The notes below the pieces were generated by a model. That model ran no database searches. It worked only from the letters and a program-made list of their open reading frames with translations, and was not told the origin of the DNA. DNA of 49,048 nucleotides. Origin: an uncultured Desulfobacteraceae bacterium. GTDB taxonomy: Bacteria > Desulfobacterota > Desulfobacteria > Desulfobacterales > Desulfatirhabdiaceae. This document shows positions 34,878-43,977 of the stretch, one piece after another (position 1 is the stretch's first letter; each line of letters begins with the position of its first letter). Location: positions 1 to 49,048 of the forward strand of contig CAIVVZ010000262.1 of the NCBI GenBank assembly GCA_903909505.1, in the 5' to 3' direction. The translations under genes and the position numbers were made by a program.

Positions 34878-35981
34878 ATGAAAATAGCAAATGACGATAA
34901 GGTTTCTTCCCGGCACCTTCAGCTTCCGTTGGGGTTTAGCAAAACAGATCCCGGTGATCTCAAACGGGTACTGGCCTTTTTGGATGATAGCTCCTCTGCG
35001 GAGCTGCCGGTGTCACTCTCGAAGGTGTTCTCCCGGTTTTCAGAGCAGCCCGATGCATGGTCCGGGGCAAGAATCGCCAGGGTCATTTCCGATCTTTTTT
35101 CCGATCGAATAATTTCCTGCGTGATGAATGGCCATGCATTTGCGCATCATCATTCCAGCGTCTTTCTGGAGGCGCCCGATCAATGGGAGCGGATTCAGGT
35201 CATTCCTCGAAAACGGCTATCTTCCTGGGAGCTCGAGGCCATTGTCGACACCTGTCGGAAGATTTTTGGCAGGGATTGTCCACCGGATCAAGATGATCTG
35301 ATCCATTTCATTGGCGGTTGCTTGAAACAATGGAAAGCATCGCTTGCCGCTTTTGGCCGCCTGGCTGAAACCGGGCAATACCCAGGAGCGGCGGATATCC
35401 GCTCCAGCCTTTCATTTATCCAAGCGTGGCTGGCCATATCGGGCCCTTATGAAAGAATCTGTTTTGTCCGCGACGGAAAAGCGGCCCTGGTGACATTTTC
35501 CCATACCGTTGCCCGGTTAAAGGATTTCTATGAAAACGGGATCATCCGCTGGGAATCATGGCAAAAATCGATCGAGAAGTTCATCGCGTTCCAGCCCGAA
35601 ATCGAAGCTGATCTGGAAGCTGCCGCCGGCCTTTCAAGATTGCGCCGTGTCCTGGAAATGCAGCGTCCCTGGGACGATCTCGATTGCATGGATGACCTGA
35701 TTGCCCGGATTATACCGGTTTATGAGCGAATTCGGGATGAGAGATTCACCCTGTTACAGCACGAAACGCTGTTGCAGATCAACCGGATGATTGAAACGAT
35801 TTCTGAATTGCTGGAAAATGTCCATGCCCGAGACGAGATCAGAAACATGGCGCTGGTTGAATTGCAGAAAATCAAGAAGGCCATTGAAATCGAGAGGCCC
35901 AACAGTCTTATTTCCAAACAGCGGGAGATTGCCGAAGAAGCCTTTGAAAAGGCACAGGACATTGTCTTTTCCCAGAGCTGA
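34878..35981 (+). CDS. Stand-alone protein resembling the C-terminal part of BREX BrxC
   Basis: 367 residues, soluble, mainly helical, with no P-loop. An N-terminal winged-helix-like region (about 25-105: ELPVSLSKVFSRFSEQPDAW, ARVISDLFSDRIIS) is followed by helical segments (KQWKASLAAFGRLAETGQYPGAADI, split by position 35330-35400; FYENGIIRWESWQKSIEKF; AAAGLSRLRRVLEMQRPW). This order and several phrases recall what I remember of the C-terminal region of BrxC/PglY, the large P-loop protein of BREX phage-defence systems. The N-terminal ATPase half is absent and no other BREX gene is nearby, so this is either a domesticated fragment or a distinct family. No ribosome site is obvious. Confidence that it is a gene is high; the family link is moderate and rests on memory. 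Confidence 0.6.
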   Translation: MKIANDDKVSSRHLQLPLGFSKTDPGDLKRVLAFLDDSSSAELPVSLSKVFSRFSEQPDAWSGARIARVISDLFSDRIISCVMNGHAFAHHHSSVFLEAPDQWERIQVIPRKRLSSWELEAIVDTCRKIFGRDCPPDQDDLIHFIGGCLKQWKASLAAFGRLAETGQYPGAADIRSSLSFIQAWLAISGPYERICFVRDGKAALVTFSHTVARLKDFYENGIIRWESWQKSIEKFIAFQPEIEADLEAAAGLSRLRRVLEMQRPWDDLDCMDDLIARIIPVYERIRDERFTLLQHETLLQINRMIETISELLENVHARDEIRNMALVELQKIKKAIEIERPNSLISKQREIAEEAFEKAQDIVFSQS

Positions 35982-36224
35982 TTTCGCCACGGATTATCCC
36001 TCAAAACTTCAAGTCATTTTCCCCTTTACAGAAAAGACCATTTTTGTTATCTTAAAAATTTCAATAATATGTTTTTCCCCCTGCCGCAATAAATTTTCAA
36101 TGAATCTTACTATGTATGGTTTTTTGTGACTTTGTTTTGTTATGGAATGATCGTGACAAGAGCTTTTTTAGCCAAATATTCTTAAATACGCTGATCCAGC
36201 GACAGGATGCCAATAGGTTCGATT

Positions 36225-36587
36225 ATGAAAAAAAAAGAGCTTGATTTTTTTAAGGAACAGTTGAACAACCTGCTCGAAGAGCTGCTCAGTCAGGCAGATG
36301 AAACCGTATCCGGAATGACCTCTCCCAAAGAGAATTTTCCAGATCCTACGGACAGGGCATCTCTGGAGGCAGACCGCAATTTCATGCTGCGAATTCGGGA
36401 CAGGGAGAGCAAGCTCATTCTTAAGGTTAAGAAAGCTTTGGTGCGGATTGAAATTGGCACTTTCGGTATCTGTGAAGCCTGCGGGGAAGATATTTCATTT
36501 GATCGTCTGAAAGCAAGGCCCGTAACAACTCAGTGTATTGACTGTAAAACCAAAGAGGAGAATTTGGAAAAAGCCCTTGGACTGTAA
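36225..36587 (+). CDS. DksA/TraR-type zinc-finger regulator of RNA polymerase
   Basis: 120 residues from ATG 36225; ATG 36207 would add six residues. A coiled-coil N-terminal region (KEQLNNLLEELLSQADETV, then DPTDRASLEADRNF with the conserved Asp-containing tip) precedes a C4 zinc finger (C..C at CEAC and C..C at CIDC, with GICEACGEDIS). DksA-type proteins enter the RNA polymerase secondary channel and mediate ppGpp control. The 243 bp upstream are AT-rich and probably contain its promoter, but I cannot point to convincing boxes. It overlaps the next gene by about 11 bp. Confidence 0.92.
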   Translation: MKKKELDFFKEQLNNLLEELLSQADETVSGMTSPKENFPDPTDRASLEADRNFMLRIRDRESKLILKVKKALVRIEIGTFGICEACGEDISFDRLKARPVTTQCIDCKTKEENLEKALGL

Positions 36588-37458
36588 GCAGGCAGGCATT
36601 GATCTGCACATTCATTCCACCGCATCCGACGGAACACTGTCTCCTGTTGAAATTCTTCGGCTGGCCGAAAAACTTGAACTCGGGGCGATTTCGATTACAG
36701 ATCATGACACTCTGAAAGGATCCAAGGACCTGCTTAAAGCCGCCGGTTCATCGCATGTTCGCGTGCTTACCGGTATTGAAATCAGTACCATTCCTCCAGC
36801 TTTATACGCGGTTGCGGGGAGTTTCCATATTCTGGGCTATGGCATTCGGTTGAATGATCCGGTGCTGAACCAAACCCTGGAAACCCTTCAACATGCCAGG
36901 GAAAACCGCAATCCGTTCATTATCAGCCGCTTGAATGCCATGGGGCTGGACATTACGCTGGAGGAAGTGGTTCAGGCATCCGGAGAAGCTCAGATCGGCA
37001 GGCCGCATATTGCGCAGCTGATGATAAAAAAAGGTTTTGTCCAGTCATTTGATGAAGCGTTTGATGCCTACCTGGGATTCAACAAGCCCGCGTATGTGGA
37101 TAAATACCGCCTGGATTGTCAAAAAGCGATCGAAATGATTATAGAAGCCGGAGGCACACCGGTTCTGGCCCATCCGTTTCTTCTTCGAATTCCGGACAAT
37201 TCCCGCCTGGAATCCCTTGTGGCAACCCTGAAGGAAATGGGTTTGCAGGGGATTGAAGTGTATTATCCCGAACATTCTTTGGAAGATGTTGATTTTTATT
37301 CACGACTTGCCCTGAGTCATGACCTGGCGATTACCGGCGGAACCGATTTTCATGGTGCCATCAAGCCGGATATCCAGTTAGGATACGGGAAAGGGGATTT
37401 TTTTGTCCCGTATTCTGTCTATGATCTGCTTTTGAAACGTCAACAGGCGATGGTTTGA
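36577..37458 (+). CDS. PHP-domain phosphoesterase (RNase AM / YciV type)
   Basis: About 293 residues from TTG 36577, overlapping the dksA-type gene; TTG 36538 is the only earlier in-frame start. The family usually begins right at IDLHIHSTASDGTLSP, so the short start is preferred. Metal ligands are visible in DLHIHSTASDG, ITDHDTL, GIEIS, GRPHIAQLM, LAHPFLL and ITGGTDFHG. Members hydrolyse 3',5'-nucleoside bisphosphates or trim RNA 5' ends. The rnc gene follows 7 bp downstream, a sensible partner in RNA processing. Confidence 0.88.
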   Translation: MDCKQAGIDLHIHSTASDGTLSPVEILRLAEKLELGAISITDHDTLKGSKDLLKAAGSSHVRVLTGIEISTIPPALYAVAGSFHILGYGIRLNDPVLNQTLETLQHARENRNPFIISRLNAMGLDITLEEVVQASGEAQIGRPHIAQLMIKKGFVQSFDEAFDAYLGFNKPAYVDKYRLDCQKAIEMIIEAGGTPVLAHPFLLRIPDNSRLESLVATLKEMGLQGIEVYYPEHSLEDVDFYSRLALSHDLAITGGTDFHGAIKPDIQLGYGKGDFFVPYSVYDLLLKRQQAMV

Positions 37459-37464
37459 TCGGTA

Positions 37465-38169
37465 ATGTCCCATTCTTGCCCGTCAGAATTGGAGAAAAAA
37501 CTCGGTTATTCTTTTGCCGATCCGGCGCTTCTTGAAGAAGCCCTTCGGCACAGCTCTTTTGTCAATGAAATGCAGGCAAAGGGGCTGCCGGACAACGAGC
37601 GCCTGGAATTCTTGGGAGATGCCGTGGTGAACCTGATCACCGGCCATTTGCTGATGATGTATTATCCGGATTTTAACGAAGGCCACCTGTCCCGGATGCG
37701 GGCGCATCTGGTCAATGAGTTTCAGCTATCCCATATCGCCGGCGAACTCAGCCTCGGAGAATATGTCCAGCTTGGAAAGGGCGAAAGTCAGACCCAGGGT
37801 CGCAAAAAGCCGTCCATACTGGCCAACACCTTCGAAGCCCTGATGGCCGCCGTTTATCTGGATGGCGGCTATCCTTGCGTGTTTGAGATTGTTTCCCGCT
37901 ATATGAAGCCCCTGATAGATGCGGATACGCCTTCGGTTGCGGTTCAGGATTTTAAAAGCAAGTTCCAGGAATTGATTCAGAGCGCCCAGGGGCCACTACC
38001 GAATTATACCGTTGCCGCCGAAACCGGTCCGGATCATGATAAGACGTTTATTGTTCATCTGACTTGTGGAGACATTCAGGCAGAGGGGTTTGGCAAAAGC
38101 AAAAAAAATGCGGAGCAGGATGCGGCCCGAAAAGCCTTCGATATCTTCATGAAGCATGTCTCCAGTTGA
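37465..38169 (+). CDS. rnc: Ribonuclease III
   Basis: 234 residues. The catalytic domain (about 1-155) carries the signature NERLEFLGDAVVNLI with the Mg-binding Glu and Asp, and FEALMAAVYLDGG. The double-stranded-RNA-binding domain (about 160-232) begins FKSKFQELIQSAQGPLPNYT and ends AEQDAARKAFDIF. It cleaves double-stranded RNA in rRNA and mRNA maturation. The stop lies 14 bp inside the following radical SAM gene. Confidence 0.96.
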   Translation: MSHSCPSELEKKLGYSFADPALLEEALRHSSFVNEMQAKGLPDNERLEFLGDAVVNLITGHLLMMYYPDFNEGHLSRMRAHLVNEFQLSHIAGELSLGEYVQLGKGESQTQGRKKPSILANTFEALMAAVYLDGGYPCVFEIVSRYMKPLIDADTPSVAVQDFKSKFQELIQSAQGPLPNYTVAAETGPDHDKTFIVHLTCGDIQAEGFGKSKKNAEQDAARKAFDIFMKHVSS

Positions 38170-39247
38170 AAGCCCTGTAAAACCGTTTATCATTCCGGTA
38201 TTTATTCCGCATGCCGGCTGTCCTCACCAATGTGTTTTCTGCAATCAGAAAGCGATCACCCGGTCCGAAGTCCAGGCGCCTTCCACTCCGCTAATCGAAG
38301 CCTCCATTCGATCGTATCTCAACTATCTGACGCCCAACCGAAAACCCGTGCAGATCGCTTTTTTTGGCGGAAATTTTCTGGGTATCGACCGCCGGGAAAT
38401 CCTCAGGCTTCTGAATGCTGCCACCCCTTTTGTCCATGAGGGGGTCGTAGACGGTATTCGGTTTTCGACGCGACCGGATACCCTTACGAAAGACCGGCTG
38501 GAAATCCTGCGGGAGTTTCCCGTATCGACGATCGAGATCGGTGCGCAGTCCATGAATGACGCGATTCTGGCGCTCTGCCGACGGGGGCATACGGCGGGGC
38601 ACACGGCCTGCGCGGCGCAACTGGCAAAAGCCGGCGGCTATGAAGTGGGGATACAGATGATGGTGGGGCTTCCCGGCGATAATGATGCCGGTGCCATTTC
38701 GACAGGCCAACAAATTGCCGCTCTGAATCCGGATTTTGTCCGGATTTACCCGGCGGTTGTTCTGGAACATAGCCCGCTGGCAAACTGGTACCGCAAGGGG
38801 CAATATACTCCGTTATCCCTTTCAGCCGGTGTTTCCCTGGTGAAAAGGCTGTATCTGATGTTTCAGGAAAGTAATATTGCGGTTATCCGGATGGGGCTTC
38901 AGGCGACAGCGGATCTGGAAAACGGATCCATTCTTCTGGCGGGGCCGTTCCATCCGGCCTTTGGCCATCTGGTGTTTGCGGAGATTTATCGTGACAGGGT
39001 TATTGAACTGCTGAAGACCAGCGGCAGTGCCTTGGAGGCGGTCACCCTTCGCGTTAACCCGAAACGCATTTCAGCCATGAGGGGGCTGAAAAATGAAAAC
39101 ATTCATTATCTCAAAAACCGGTTTCATATCCGGCGCATCAATGTCACGGGGGACCCCTTGATGCCCGATCATCACATCGCTCTGGTGATGGATTCCCACG
39201 GGGGGGAAAGCCATCGCTGTGACCGAATGATAATGCATGGAAAATAA
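38156..39247 (+). CDS. Radical SAM protein, Elp3-like fold
   Basis: 363 residues starting at ATG 38156, 14 bp before the rnc stop. The cluster motif CPHQCVFC (CxxxCxxC) sits near residue 22, followed by IAFFGGNFLGI for SAM binding and TIEIGAQSMNDAIL typical of the Elp3-type radical SAM subgroup. The C-terminus (about 270-360) has no recognised domain. Related proteins include YhcC and Elp3, but there is no acetyltransferase domain here, so the substrate is unknown. The gene ends at a strong hairpin terminator. Confidence 0.85.
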   Translation: MSPVESPVKPFIIPVFIPHAGCPHQCVFCNQKAITRSEVQAPSTPLIEASIRSYLNYLTPNRKPVQIAFFGGNFLGIDRREILRLLNAATPFVHEGVVDGIRFSTRPDTLTKDRLEILREFPVSTIEIGAQSMNDAILALCRRGHTAGHTACAAQLAKAGGYEVGIQMMVGLPGDNDAGAISTGQQIAALNPDFVRIYPAVVLEHSPLANWYRKGQYTPLSLSAGVSLVKRLYLMFQESNIAVIRMGLQATADLENGSILLAGPFHPAFGHLVFAEIYRDRVIELLKTSGSALEAVTLRVNPKRISAMRGLKNENIHYLKNRFHIRRINVTGDPLMPDHHIALVMDSHGGESHRCDRMIMHGK

Positions 39248-39248
39248 A

Positions 39249-39280
39249 AAAGGCATTCATGTTTTCACATGAATGCCTTT
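39249..39280. terminator. Bidirectional intrinsic terminator
   Basis: AAAGGCATTCATG (39249-39261) pairs perfectly with CATGAATGCCTTT (39268-39280) around a 6-base loop. A runs on the left and T-rich sequence on the right fit termination both of the radical SAM transcript and of the converging csp transcript. Confidence 0.9.
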
Positions 39281-39303
39281 AATCGTTAATTAGTTTTGGC
39301 TAA

Positions 39304-39504
39304 TTATAAGCGGGTGACGTTTGCTGCGGCAGGGCCTTTGGGGCCTTGAACCACATCAAATGTTACGCGATCGCCTTCAGAAAGTGATTTGAAACCGGTT
39401 GAATTAATGGCGGAATGATGTACGAAGACATCCTTTCCGTTTTCCTGCTCAATAAAACCGAAACCCTTGCTGTCATTAAACCATTTTACAATTCCATTTG
39501 CCAT
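39304..39504 (-). CDS. Cold-shock protein, CspA family
   Basis: 66 residues, a single cold-shock domain with RNP1 KGFGFIEQ and RNP2 [14 protein letters not shown] lies 8 nt before ATG 39504. It binds single-stranded RNA and DNA and melts secondary structure. A near-consensus sigma-70 promoter lies about 130-160 bp upstream, giving a leader of about 120 nt as seen for cold-regulated csp mRNAs. Confidence 0.96.
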   Translation of the reverse strand: MANGIVKWFNDSKGFGFIEQENGKDVFVHHSAINSTGFKSLSEGDRVTFDVVQGPKGPAAANVTRL

Positions 39505-39632
39505 AGTGTTTTCCTCCTTTCATAAAATATCATCAAGGTCCCAAACTTCAGGTCGTCACTGTGGCAACATGGAACAATCCTTCTGCTCGAACCGATATGC
39601 AGTAATTTGCGATATCTTTACTGATTTGTCCT

Positions 39633-39661
39633 ATAATACAGCCAGGGAACGACAATGTCAA
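39633..39661 (-). promoter_or_regulatory. Sigma-70 promoter of the csp gene
   Basis: On the minus strand TTGACA (39661-39656) and TATTAT (39638-39633) are separated by 17 bp. The start site would be near 39626, about 120 nt before the csp ATG. Confidence 0.75.
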
Positions 39662-39710
39662 CATAAATTTTCAGCCCGCCATTAAAAGCCGGAATTGGAT
39701 GGCGGACGCT

Positions 39711-40226
39711 TCAGGACGGGGCGGAGAAAGATGCGGATAAGGTGTATGCGGCCAGAAGGCTGTCTTTCCAGTAGGTGTTATCCGGATTTGAAAAAAAAGA
39801 TTTAAAGAGAAAGAGGCTTTTATCGCGAAGGATATGGGAAACAAGAATAACCGGTCGGCCACCGTACAATGGGGGCATTCGGCCCAAATCGCATCGGGTC
39901 CCGCCGCCCATCACATCTTCGTAGGCAAACACGATATGCCGAATGCCGCTGATGAGAATCGCGCCAAAGCACATCAGGCAGGGCTCCAGGGTGCAGTAGA
40001 GGGTCAGCCGGCTGTGATCGACCAGCGCAGACCGTTCAAGCTGCTTTAATGCCAGGATCTCGGCATGATCGGTTTCGCTGACGAGATCTCCGGCAGTTCC
40101 CTGCCTGGACCCGGTCGCAATAATCTTTCCCGCGTGAACGATCACGCACCCAACCGGAAACTCCCCCCGGTCAAGGGCCTGTCTGGCCTCGTCCAGGGCT
40201 TCTTCCATAAAAAATGAATGGTTCAT
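39711..40226 (-). CDS. Nucleoside deaminase (cytidine/TadA-like fold)
   Basis: 171 residues from ATG 40226, whose ATGA overlaps the stop of the U32 peptidase gene; the open frame further upstream is antisense-like shadow of that gene. The zinc site is HAEILAL with catalytic Glu and PCLMC (PCxxC). The core FPVGCVIVHAGKII and GIRHIVFAYEDVMGG matches the deaminase fold. TadA normally shows NxxxxxxDPTAHAE; here ETDHAE is somewhat different, and the C-terminal 40 residues are unusual, so tRNA adenosine, guanine or cytosine specificity cannot be decided. Confidence 0.85.
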   Translation of the reverse strand: MNHSFFMEEALDEARQALDRGEFPVGCVIVHAGKIIATGSRQGTAGDLVSETDHAEILALKQLERSALVDHSRLTLYCTLEPCLMCFGAILISGIRHIVFAYEDVMGGGTRCDLGRMPPLYGGRPVILVSHILRDKSLFLFKSFFSNPDNTYWKDSLLAAYTLSASFSAPS

Positions 40227-42214
40227 GGAAGCGATGTCCTCCAGTTCCAGTTTCCGGGCCTGTCTTTCATCCGGATGGACGGTGGGACAGGTTCCGTCAG
40301 ATGAACGAATCGCTGGAAGCCGGCCTGTTCCAGTTCCTTGCGGTAATCCGTCAGATTGAGCATCCAGTTGGGATAAACCCAGTAGTTGGAGTCCGATAAG
40401 CTCGCCCATGCTATTTCTCCCTTCGGGCTCTGAAACGGGGTGTTGGGTTTCAGGCGGTCCGAGAGAATCCTGGAAATACTGAGTGGCCAGTTTGCGGAAA
40501 TCACAACCCCCAGGGGCAGAGGGCTTTGTCCGGGAAGAGAAAGGTAATCCGTGTGCCCCAGCTCCGGACTGACAAAGGCTCCGGAGAAACCATAGGATTT
40601 GATCTCGTTGATGGACAAAGGATTGCTCAGGTTGCAAAACGGACCGGCCCAGAGGGAAAGTTTCCGGGGATTCTGAAAAAAAACGATTTGCCAGGGGGCG
40701 TTCAGGACAAACTGTCGGGACCCTTTTTGCAACAACTGCTCAATCAAGGATTTGAAATCGGCAACATCGACAGGCCAGAGTGCAGGGGTAAGCCACCACC
40801 AGATTCTTTGCCAGATACTTGAGGTGATACCTGGGGTGACGGAAGCGGTCTGAAACGACTCCTGAGACAGCCAGATACCGACTTCTTCGCGGGGCTTGCC
40901 CATTTCACGGGCGATCCGGTAAACCCTTTGGTCAACGGCTTTTGTCTTAGGCAGGCGATTTCGGGGAAGGATTGCCTGAAATCGGGAAAGTGGCAGATCG
41001 GCCTTGACCGGGGGGATTTGTGCTTCGAGCTCCAACATCCTTGCAATTAATTCCGGCTCGCGACGGTCTGTTAAGAATACGGGAGACCCATTCTGCGGAG
41101 CCACTTTACCGCCGGATGTCAGATGAAACCGGGTCCCCTCTGAAACCGGACTGCTGATTCTCAGGCTGATATGCCAGGGCTCATCTTCGTAGCCGACCCG
41201 CAGAACATCGCCGGGAAAGAGCGCCTGCTGAAGCGCGACATGGGAACGGCCGCTTTCCCCCGAAACATGACCCACACAGAGTCCGGAGCCGGTCTGTCGT
41301 TCGATTTGAATGGGATTCAGGGGCCTTTGAGACAGAAATCCGTAATGGGTTCCGGTCCGGCCCAGGGCGCGAGAGAGCAGGTCAAGCGCCTCTTTTCGAA
41401 GAGGCGCGTCCTGAACATGATCCCGGAGCAGTTGGTATGCCCGTACCGTGTAGTACACATAATGAGGGCTTTTTTTGCGGCCTTCGATTTTCCATGCCCG
41501 AATCGTCGGGATCGATCGAAGGACTTTGACCAGAATATCCAGGCTGAGATCCTGACAGGAAAAAAAACGATTTTGTGTGCGCTCCTGTGTATAAAGCCGC
41601 CTGCATGGCTGAACGCATCTTCCCCTCAGGCCGCTTTTGCCTCCAAAAAAACTGCTCCAGTAGCATCTGCCGGAGACCCCGTAACACAGGGCGCCGTGAA
41701 CAAAAACTTCCAGGCCGATGGTTTCAGGACAGATCCCGGCGATCTGCTTGATCTCATCAACGCTGAGTTCGCGGGGAAGCACGACCCGGTTAACTCCGTG
41801 GATATGGCGGATCAGGCTCAGCCCTTCGCCAAAACTCACATTGGCCAGGGTGGACAGGTGAATCTCGCCGGAAAACCCGGCTTGCCGGGCCAGATCGATC
41901 AGAGCCAGATCCTGAATGATCAGGGCGTCGGGATGCACATGGCGGTTCAGATCATCCATGAGCCTTCCGGCCGGGTCCAGTTCATCCGGCTTGATCAGCG
42001 TGTTCAGCGTGACATAAACCCTGGTGCCTTTGGAATGTGCCAGATCCGTCAGTCCGGCGAGCTCTTCCAGGGTAAAGTTCTTGGCTTCCATGCGGGCGGA
42101 AAGTTGCTTCAGGCCGCAGTATATGGCGTCAGCCCCGGCAGCCAGGGCTGCCAGAAAGCTGGCTTTGTTGCCTGCCGGTGCCAGAATCTGCGGAAATGAA
42201 GAAGATTCGTTCAT
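40223..42214 (-). CDS. Peptidase U32-family protein (RlhA/TrhP-like)
   Basis: 663 residues. The N-terminal TIM-barrel-like U32 domain opens ILAPAGNKASFLAALAAGADAIYCG and carries the family Cys set EVFVHGALCYGVSGRCYWSS and RGRCVQPCR. The C-terminal half (about 330-663) is longer than in RlhA-type proteins. Family members such as RlhA and TrhP make 5-hydroxycytidine or 5-hydroxyuridine in rRNA and tRNA using prephenate-derived chemistry; the old peptidase label is probably wrong for this branch. It overlaps the nucleoside deaminase by 4 bp, so an RNA-modification pair is plausible. ATG 42214 has no strong ribosome site. Confidence 0.85.
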   Translation of the reverse strand: MNESSSFPQILAPAGNKASFLAALAAGADAIYCGLKQLSARMEAKNFTLEELAGLTDLAHSKGTRVYVTLNTLIKPDELDPAGRLMDDLNRHVHPDALIIQDLALIDLARQAGFSGEIHLSTLANVSFGEGLSLIRHIHGVNRVVLPRELSVDEIKQIAGICPETIGLEVFVHGALCYGVSGRCYWSSFFGGKSGLRGRCVQPCRRLYTQERTQNRFFSCQDLSLDILVKVLRSIPTIRAWKIEGRKKSPHYVYYTVRAYQLLRDHVQDAPLRKEALDLLSRALGRTGTHYGFLSQRPLNPIQIERQTGSGLCVGHVSGESGRSHVALQQALFPGDVLRVGYEDEPWHISLRISSPVSEGTRFHLTSGGKVAPQNGSPVFLTDRREPELIARMLELEAQIPPVKADLPLSRFQAILPRNRLPKTKAVDQRVYRIAREMGKPREEVGIWLSQESFQTASVTPGITSSIWQRIWWWLTPALWPVDVADFKSLIEQLLQKGSRQFVLNAPWQIVFFQNPRKLSLWAGPFCNLSNPLSINEIKSYGFSGAFVSPELGHTDYLSLPGQSPLPLGVVISANWPLSISRILSDRLKPNTPFQSPKGEIAWASLSDSNYWVYPNWMLNLTDYRKELEQAGFQRFVHLTEPVPPSIRMKDRPGNWNWRTSLP

Positions 42215-42339
42215 GGAGTGGGTGTTGTTTTTATAATTTGAATTTGGTTCGGGAAAAAATAACTTCTTTTCCGGATTTTTGAAAAGGATGTTTTTAACTT
42301 AAACTCACTGTACGCTGGAATTCAACATGAAGTAAAACA

Positions 42340-42371
42340 AAAAGGGGTTAGATAACAATCTAACCCCTTTT
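42340..42371. terminator. Intrinsic terminator after the initiator tRNA gene
   Basis: A perfect 14-bp stem, AAAAGGGGTTAGAT (42340-42353) with ATCTAACCCCTTTT (42358-42371), closes a 4-base loop. On the minus strand it follows the tRNA by 9 bp and is trailed by a T-rich run, so it ends that transcript. Confidence 0.88.
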
Positions 42372-42380
42372 AAATTTAAT

Positions 42381-42457
<77 letters not shown>

Positions 42458-42469
42458 TCGAATGAAAAT

Positions 42470-42499
42470 ATAATAGCTTGAAAGCGGTCAGGAAGTCAA
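42470..42499 (-). promoter_or_regulatory. Sigma-70 promoter of the tRNA gene
   Basis: On the minus strand TTGACT (42499-42494) and TATTAT (42475-42470) have an 18-bp spacer; the start site would be near 42463. The -35 box lies within the end of the DUF167 gene. Confidence 0.6.
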
Positions 42500-42865
42500 G
42501 CTGTTTTTTTTGCGGGTGACGGATCCTTGAGAAAAGGAATTATCAAGAAGCGAAAGCAGGGCTTTTTTGCAGCTTTCAGCCTGTTCCGGGAATGTGGAAC
42601 CGGGAGCGAGTCTCAGCAGTATCCGTTTCATTCTGCTGGTGTGGCCACCAATCATTTCAATGGCTGAACGGGGCAGGTTCAGGCATTTGGATAAGAATTC
42701 GATGCACATGCGGTTGGCGGCATCATCGACCGGAGGAGCTTGAATCGCTATTTTGAGGGCATCTCCGTGAAGGCCGACGACCCGGTTTCGGGAAGATCGG
42801 GGTTGGACATAAATATTGATGACAATGCCCTGGGGCGTTTCCTGAAAAAAATGCATCGGTTTCAA
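42488..42865 (-). CDS. DUF167 (YggU) family protein
   Basis: 125 residues. The compact fold shows the family signatures VINIYVQPRSSRNRVVG, LKIAIQAPPVDDAANRMCIEFLSK and GHTSRMKRILL. Function is unknown across bacteria; it is a small soluble protein. The C-terminal 20 residues go beyond the usual domain. It lies 14 bp after the thioesterase gene in the same direction. Confidence 0.9.
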   Translation of the reverse strand: MKPMHFFQETPQGIVINIYVQPRSSRNRVVGLHGDALKIAIQAPPVDDAANRMCIEFLSKCLNLPRSAIEMIGGHTSRMKRILLRLAPGSTFPEQAESCKKALLSLLDNSFSQGSVTRKKNSLTS

Positions 42866-42879
42866 ATCCAGAGGCCAAT

Positions 42880-43296
42880 CTATCCGGTGAAGACGGAATG
42901 CTTGCGAATGAGCTCGGTGAAAAAATCCGGCGGCCGGACCACTTTGCCGGCTTTGTCCATGAACGCATGCCGCGTATAGCCTCTGGCCAGTGGGCGGACC
43001 CCGATTTCATCGAAGACCGTATAGTCGAATTTGATGCCGCCCCGAACGCTGTTGTCGAGCGAGGTATCGATCATCAGCAGGTCATCATACTGAACCGGAT
43101 AAAGGAATTTGCAGTGCAGTTCGGATACGGGAAGAAAAAAACCGCGAGATTCTATTTCTTTGTAGGGAAGGCCGATGTAACGAAACATTTCCGCGCGTGC
43201 GGTTTCAAACCAGCGGAAATAATTGGCGTGATAGCCGAACCCCATTTTGTCGGTGTCGCCGTAGATAACACGGTAAGGCGTGCGATGGGTGAACAT
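42880..43296 (-). CDS. Acyl-CoA thioesterase, 4-hydroxybenzoyl-CoA/YbgC family
   Basis: 138 residues with a hot-dog fold. The signature is YGDTDKMGFGYHANYFRWFETAR, in which the active-site Asp of DTDxxG and the helix start are conserved (positions 43220-43290). It hydrolyses acyl-CoA thioesters; the substrate is not evident. ATG 43296 lies 17 bp after the thrH stop. Confidence 0.9.
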   Translation of the reverse strand: MFTHRTPYRVIYGDTDKMGFGYHANYFRWFETARAEMFRYIGLPYKEIESRGFFLPVSELHCKFLYPVQYDDLLMIDTSLDNSVRGGIKFDYTVFDEIGVRPLARGYTRHAFMDKAGKVVRPPDFFTELIRKHSVFTG

Positions 43297-43313
43297 CAGT
43301 GTCCATAAAAATG

Positions 43314-43919
43314 TTATTCGTTGATGATGGCCTGAATCAATTCTTTCAAGCTGTTGTAGTCATGGGTTACCGGAAATTCAGGAAATTCCCGAATAACATT
43401 TTCAGGCGGCCTGAACAAGAGCCCCCTGTCGGCAGCTTTCAGCATGGCGATGTCGTTATAGGAATCGCCCATGGCAATAATCTGATAATTCAGACTTTTC
43501 ATTGCCAGTGTCGTTTTTTCCTTGGCCTGCTGCTGACGCAGATCGTAGCTGGTAATCATACCGCTGGCGTCAATTGTCAGGGAATGACAAAAAAGGGTGG
43601 GCCAGCCCAGTTTTTTCATCATGGGGCCGGCAAACTCTTTGAATGTATCGGATACCACGATCACCTGAGTGATGGACCGAAGCCAGTCCAGAAATTCCAG
43701 CGCCCCTTCAAGCGGGTTCATGGTGTCGATGACCGCCTGAATATCCGAAAGCTTCAGGTGATTTTCCCTTAGGATTTGAAGGCGTTTTTTCATCAGAACA
43801 TCATAATCGGAGATATCGCGGGTTGTGAGCCGAAGTTCAGGAATACCGGTCTTTTCCGCAACATTTATCCAGATTTCAGGGATAAAAACGCCTTCCAGGT
43901 CTGAACACACTATATACAT
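43314..43919 (-). CDS. thrH: ThrH: phosphoserine phosphatase/homoserine phosphotransferase
   Basis: 201 residues of the HAD superfamily. Motif I reads CSDLEGVFIPE, as in ThrH, where the usual DxDxT is altered; VVSDTF is motif II and MGDSYNDIAML motif IV. ThrH can dephosphorylate phosphoserine and transfer the phosphate to homoserine. It follows hom by 58 bp in the same direction, so it probably supplies the homoserine phosphorylation step of threonine synthesis in place of a ThrB kinase. Confidence 0.9.
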   Translation of the reverse strand: MYIVCSDLEGVFIPEIWINVAEKTGIPELRLTTRDISDYDVLMKKRLQILRENHLKLSDIQAVIDTMNPLEGALEFLDWLRSITQVIVVSDTFKEFAGPMMKKLGWPTLFCHSLTIDASGMITSYDLRQQQAKEKTTLAMKSLNYQIIAMGDSYNDIAMLKAADRGLLFRPPENVIREFPEFPVTHDYNSLKELIQAIINE

Positions 43920-43977
43920 AAAGCCTCACTATGGATTAAGCGTCGCGAACGTGGACCCGCCCGCGCCTCTTTGGGAA

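Noticed and set aside
41171..42199. 342-codon plus-strand open frame
   Set aside because: Antisense shadow of the U32-family gene with no motif of its own.
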